DNA of 64,000 nt from Mycolicibacterium wolinskyi (GTDB lineage Bacteria > Actinomycetota > Actinomycetes > Mycobacteriales > Mycobacteriaceae). The first letter of the stretch is position 1; every line of letters begins with the position of its first letter. The position numbers were made by a program, and so were the translations under genes. Shown here piece after piece: positions 61,220 through 64,000 of the stretch. The notes under the pieces are model-generated. The model saw nothing but the letters and a program-made list of their open reading frames with translations. It did no database searches and was not told where the DNA came from. The DNA is taken from the NCBI RefSeq assembly GCF_002101965.1, contig NZ_LQQA01000029.1, forward strand, positions 248,001-312,000. The letters are read 5' to 3'.

Positions 61220-64000
61220 ATGACGACGCACCCCACCGCCACCGACCTCCCCGCGGTCAGCCGCAACCCACTCGACGATCGCTATGACCTCCTCGATGGA
61301 GATGTTCACCTTTCCGGGATCCAAGCCCTTGCCCGACTTCCCCTGGACCAGCGGCGCCTGGACCAGGGGAAGGGTCTCGATGTCGGCATCTTCATCTCGG
61401 GCTACGAAGGCTCACCGCTGGCCGGGTTCGACCTGCAACTGTCCCGACTGAAGAAGCGTCTGGTCGAGCATCGCGTCGTCTTCCAACCCGGGCTCAACGA
61501 GGAGCTGGCGGCCAATGCGGTCCAGGGGTCGCAGATAGCGTCCGCCTCAGCAGACCGGATCGGCGACGGGGTGGTCGGCATCTGGTACGGCAAAGCGCCG
61601 GGTCTCGACCGGGCGACCGATGCCATCCGGCACAGCAACCTCGCCGGAACGCATCGCACCGGCGGTGTCCTGGCCCTGGTCGGCGATGACTCGATAGCGA
61701 AATCGTCGACGGTGCCGAGCAGTTCGGAATCTGCTATCGCCGAACTGGGGATGCCCTGCCTGTCACCCGCAGATCCCCAGGACATCCTCGACCTTGGCCT
61801 GCACGGCATCGCGATGTCTCGGGTATCGGGGCTGTGGGTAGCAATGAAATTGGCCACGAACGTTGTTGACGGTTCCGGCACGGTGCACCTGGCCCCGGCC
61901 CGCAGAAAACCGGTAGTTCCCGACACCTCGTTCGACGGTGAAGCGTTCGAGCACCGACCGACTGGTCAGCTCTTGCAGCCGACCCTCAGCAGACTCGAGG
62001 CAACACAGGTTCGCCAGCGTCTGGAACTCGCGCGACGCTACGCTGCCGTGAACGATCTCAATCACATTACCGGCGACCCGGCGGCGACGCTCGGAATCGT
62101 CTGTGCCGGAGCCACTTATCTCGACGTCCGGCAGGCACTGTCCGAGATCGGCATCACCGACGTCGACCGCGCTGGCAGCGGCGTGAAGCTCCTCAAGTTG
62201 GGGATGATCCACCCCCTCGAGCCCGGCATCATCGACGCGTTCACTTCGGACCTACGTGAAATCGTCGTGATCGAGGAGAAGAAGGCGTTCATCGAGCTCG
62301 CCCTGAAGGACTTGCTCTATGGCCGGCCCGGGGCACCGTGCATCGTCGGCAAGCGCGACGGACAAGGCTGTGAACTCTTCAAAGCCGACGGCGACCTCCC
62401 CGCCGACTACATTGCGACGCGATTGGCTCCGCGGATCCGCGACCATGGTGGACCTGCCGTGGTGAGCGAGTGGCTCGAGCAACAATCCGCGCGGCGAATA
62501 CCCACGCTGCTGCCGATCCTGCCGCGCCGCCCCTCCTTCTGTTCGGGCTGCCCGCACAACAGCTCCACCAGGGTTCCTGACGGTTCGCTCGTGGGTGCCG
62601 GAATCGGTTGCCATGGCCTGGTCGCTTTCATGTCCGAGGACCGCATCGGTGAATCGATCGGCCTCTGTCAGATGGGCGGTGAAGGAGCCACGTGGATCGG
62701 CATGTCCCCGTTCGTCACGCGGGATCATCTATTTCAGAACCTTGGCGACGGCACCTACCACCATTCGGGGTCACTGGCCATTCGTGCGGCGCTTGCCAGT
62801 GGCGCCCACATCACCTACAAGCTCCTCTACAACGACGCCGTCGCCATGACCGGCGGTCAGCAGGCAATCGGCAAGATGGCCGTGCCGCAGATCGTCGCCG
62901 AACTCCTGGCCGAAGGTGTCACTCGCATCGTGATCACGAGCGACAAGCCGAAGCGCAGCCGTCGAGCGTTCGGTCGTCGCCTGCCTGGACAAGTGTCGAT
63001 CCGTCACCGCGACGAGATGATCACGGTGCAGGAAGAGCTGGCTCAAACCCCCGGCGTGACGGTACTGATCCACCAGCAGGAGTGCGCCACGGAGCTGCGT
63101 CGCAAACGTAAGCGCGGGCTTGTCGAGTCGCCCAACCGTCGAATCTTCATCAACGAGCGGGTCTGCGAAGGGTGCGGCGACTGCGGCGACAAGTCGGGCT
63201 GCCTGTCGGTGCGCCCGATCGACACCGAATTCGGCCGAAAGACCGAAATCCACCAGGCCTCTTGCAATTTGGACTTCTCCTGTCTGAAAGGAGACTGTCC
63301 GTCGTTTATCGAGGTGACACCGCGAAAAACACCGAGGCAGCGCCCCGGCCGCCGGCCAGAGATGGGAGAACTGCCGACCCCGCGGCCACTCGTCACCGCC
63401 GAGGACTTCTCGATCCGCATCACGGGCGTGGGCGGCACCGGTGTGGTCACCGTGGCACAGGTAATCGCTGCCGCGGCGTCCCACGCCGGCCTCCAAGTCA
63501 AGGGGCTCGACCAGCTCGGCCTGGCGCAGAAGGGTGGGGCTGTCGTCTCCGATATCCGACTATCAAGCTCAAAGATCTTGGGCACCAACAAGATCGGTCC
63601 CGGAGGATGCGATCTCTATCTCGGCTGCGACATTCTGGTGGCCGCGACCGAGACGAACCTGGCGGTGATCGCTCCGGGGCGGACATATGCCGTGGTCTCG
63701 ACGTCAGTCACGCCGACCGGCCAAATGGTGACCGATACGACCACGCACTTTCCTGCGATCGGTGATCTGGTCGCTCGAATCCAGTGGTCGGGTGTGCGCT
63801 CCGAAAACGTCTTCGTGGACGCCCATGCTGTGACCGCGGCGGCGGCGTTGGACGAGGACCAGTACGACAACATATTTCTTCTCGGAGTTGCCGTGCAGGC
63901 GGGAGTACTCCCGCTGTCCCCCGAGAACGTGGAGTGGGCGCTGAACCTCAACGGGGTCCAAGTCGAACGGAACCTCGCAGCATTCCGGCTCGGTCGCCGG
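61220..64000 (+). CDS. Fused 2-oxoacid (indolepyruvate-type):ferredoxin oxidoreductase, 3' end outside window
   Basis: 927 codons open from ATG 61220 to the window end (family about 1150). N-terminal thiamin-diphosphate-binding POR domain (DVGIFISGYEGSPLAGFDLQ), then the C-terminal TPP domain (FCSGCPHNSST, GAGIGCHGLV, YNDAVAMTGGQ), a CEGCGDCGDKSGC ferredoxin-like cluster site with CNLDFSCLKGDCP, and the gamma-type domain (ITGVGGTGVVTVAQVIAAAA). Decarboxylates a branched or aromatic 2-oxoacid to acyl-CoA, reducing ferredoxin. The next genes are not visible. Regulated presumably by the divergent PucR protein. Confidence 0.88.
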   Translation, partial: MTTHPTATDLPAVSRNPLDDRYDLLDGDVHLSGIQALARLPLDQRRLDQGKGLDVGIFISGYEGSPLAGFDLQLSRLKKRLVEHRVVFQPGLNEELAANAVQGSQIASASADRIGDGVVGIWYGKAPGLDRATDAIRHSNLAGTHRTGGVLALVGDDSIAKSSTVPSSSESAIAELGMPCLSPADPQDILDLGLHGIAMSRVSGLWVAMKLATNVVDGSGTVHLAPARRKPVVPDTSFDGEAFEHRPTGQLLQPTLSRLEATQVRQRLELARRYAAVNDLNHITGDPAATLGIVCAGATYLDVRQALSEIGITDVDRAGSGVKLLKLGMIHPLEPGIIDAFTSDLREIVVIEEKKAFIELALKDLLYGRPGAPCIVGKRDGQGCELFKADGDLPADYIATRLAPRIRDHGGPAVVSEWLEQQSARRIPTLLPILPRRPSFCSGCPHNSSTRVPDGSLVGAGIGCHGLVAFMSEDRIGESIGLCQMGGEGATWIGMSPFVTRDHLFQNLGDGTYHHSGSLAIRAALASGAHITYKLLYNDAVAMTGGQQAIGKMAVPQIVAELLAEGVTRIVITSDKPKRSRRAFGRRLPGQVSIRHRDEMITVQEELAQTPGVTVLIHQQECATELRRKRKRGLVESPNRRIFINERVCEGCGDCGDKSGCLSVRPIDTEFGRKTEIHQASCNLDFSCLKGDCPSFIEVTPRKTPRQRPGRRPEMGELPTPRPLVTAEDFSIRITGVGGTGVVTVAQVIAAAASHAGLQVKGLDQLGLAQKGGAVVSDIRLSSSKILGTNKIGPGGCDLYLGCDILVAATETNLAVIAPGRTYAVVSTSVTPTGQMVTDTTTHFPAIGDLVARIQWSGVRSENVFVDAHAVTAAAALDEDQYDNIFLLGVAVQAGVLPLSPENVEWALNLNGVQVERNLAAFRLGRR

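Noticed and set aside
1..64000. tRNA genes or an attachment site that would make the region a genomic island by integration
   Set aside because: I looked for cloverleaf-like sequences and integrase genes and found neither. Mobile content is limited to insertion sequences.

Overview
The window looks like chromosome of a rapid-growing mycobacterium (Mycobacteriales, Mycolicibacterium-type). Codons are GC-rich, GTG starts and 4-bp ATGA/GTGA overlaps are common, and there is a very short secreted peptide gene, an MceA-type protein, lipoproteins and a decayed ClpX-type zinc-finger/HTH protein. The whole window is accessory catabolic DNA broken up by insertion-sequence debris. I found no tRNA, rRNA, CRISPR array or prophage module.

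Region 1 (1-8092) is a purine-to-ureide module. Leftward run the FAD subunit and the fused 2Fe-2S/molybdopterin subunit of a xanthine dehydrogenase. Rightward run an NCS2 purine permease with a C-terminal OHCU-decarboxylase-like domain, uraD, uraH, urate oxidase and guanine deaminase. Together they import purines, deaminate guanine, oxidise hypoxanthine/xanthine to urate and convert urate to allantoin. Region 2 (8099-15314) holds a penicillin-binding-protein-like lipoprotein, a 55-residue secreted peptide, a LysE exporter, a LysR/SDR divergent pair and a graveyard of fragments, several inactivated by tryptophan-to-stop changes.

Region 3 (15315-21737) has TetR/amidohydrolase and MerR/amidohydrolase divergent pairs with readable operator candidates, an alpha/beta hydrolase and a beta-hydroxyacid-dehydrogenase-like gene. 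Region 4 (21808-34439) has a deleted IS21 relic, an HTH gene next to a 633-residue protein with four related modules, three SDR genes, a complete IS21 element with 52-bp ends and a 5-bp target duplication, an XRE regulator and two decayed IS3 elements.

Region 5 (34706-45589) is two facing operons, each with a LysR regulator and a MatC-like carrier. The left one has a PrpF-family isomerase, an MmgE/PrpD protein and an ICL/PEPM lyase. The right one has class III CoA-transferase, MaoC hydratase and CitE lyase, the enzyme set of itaconate catabolism (itaconate to itaconyl-CoA to citramalyl-CoA to acetyl-CoA plus pyruvate). A shared motif lies at the same distance from both LysR starts, suggesting one regulon; I propose aconitate-to-itaconate-to-central-metabolism as the combined route. 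After IS30 debris come a lipoprotein and an orphan MceA-type gene.

Region 6 (50514-64000) is a degradation island: two VOC (extradiol-like) proteins, acyl-CoA synthetase, FAD hydroxylase, alpha/beta hydrolase, TetR, FAH-family hydrolase, ChrB-like protein, a P450 stub joined to a nitroreductase stub, a PucR-type regulator and a 2-oxoacid:ferredoxin oxidoreductase running off the end. Eight copies of an ACAAC-N4-GTTGT operator (one with N3) in three intergenic regions define a TetR regulon.
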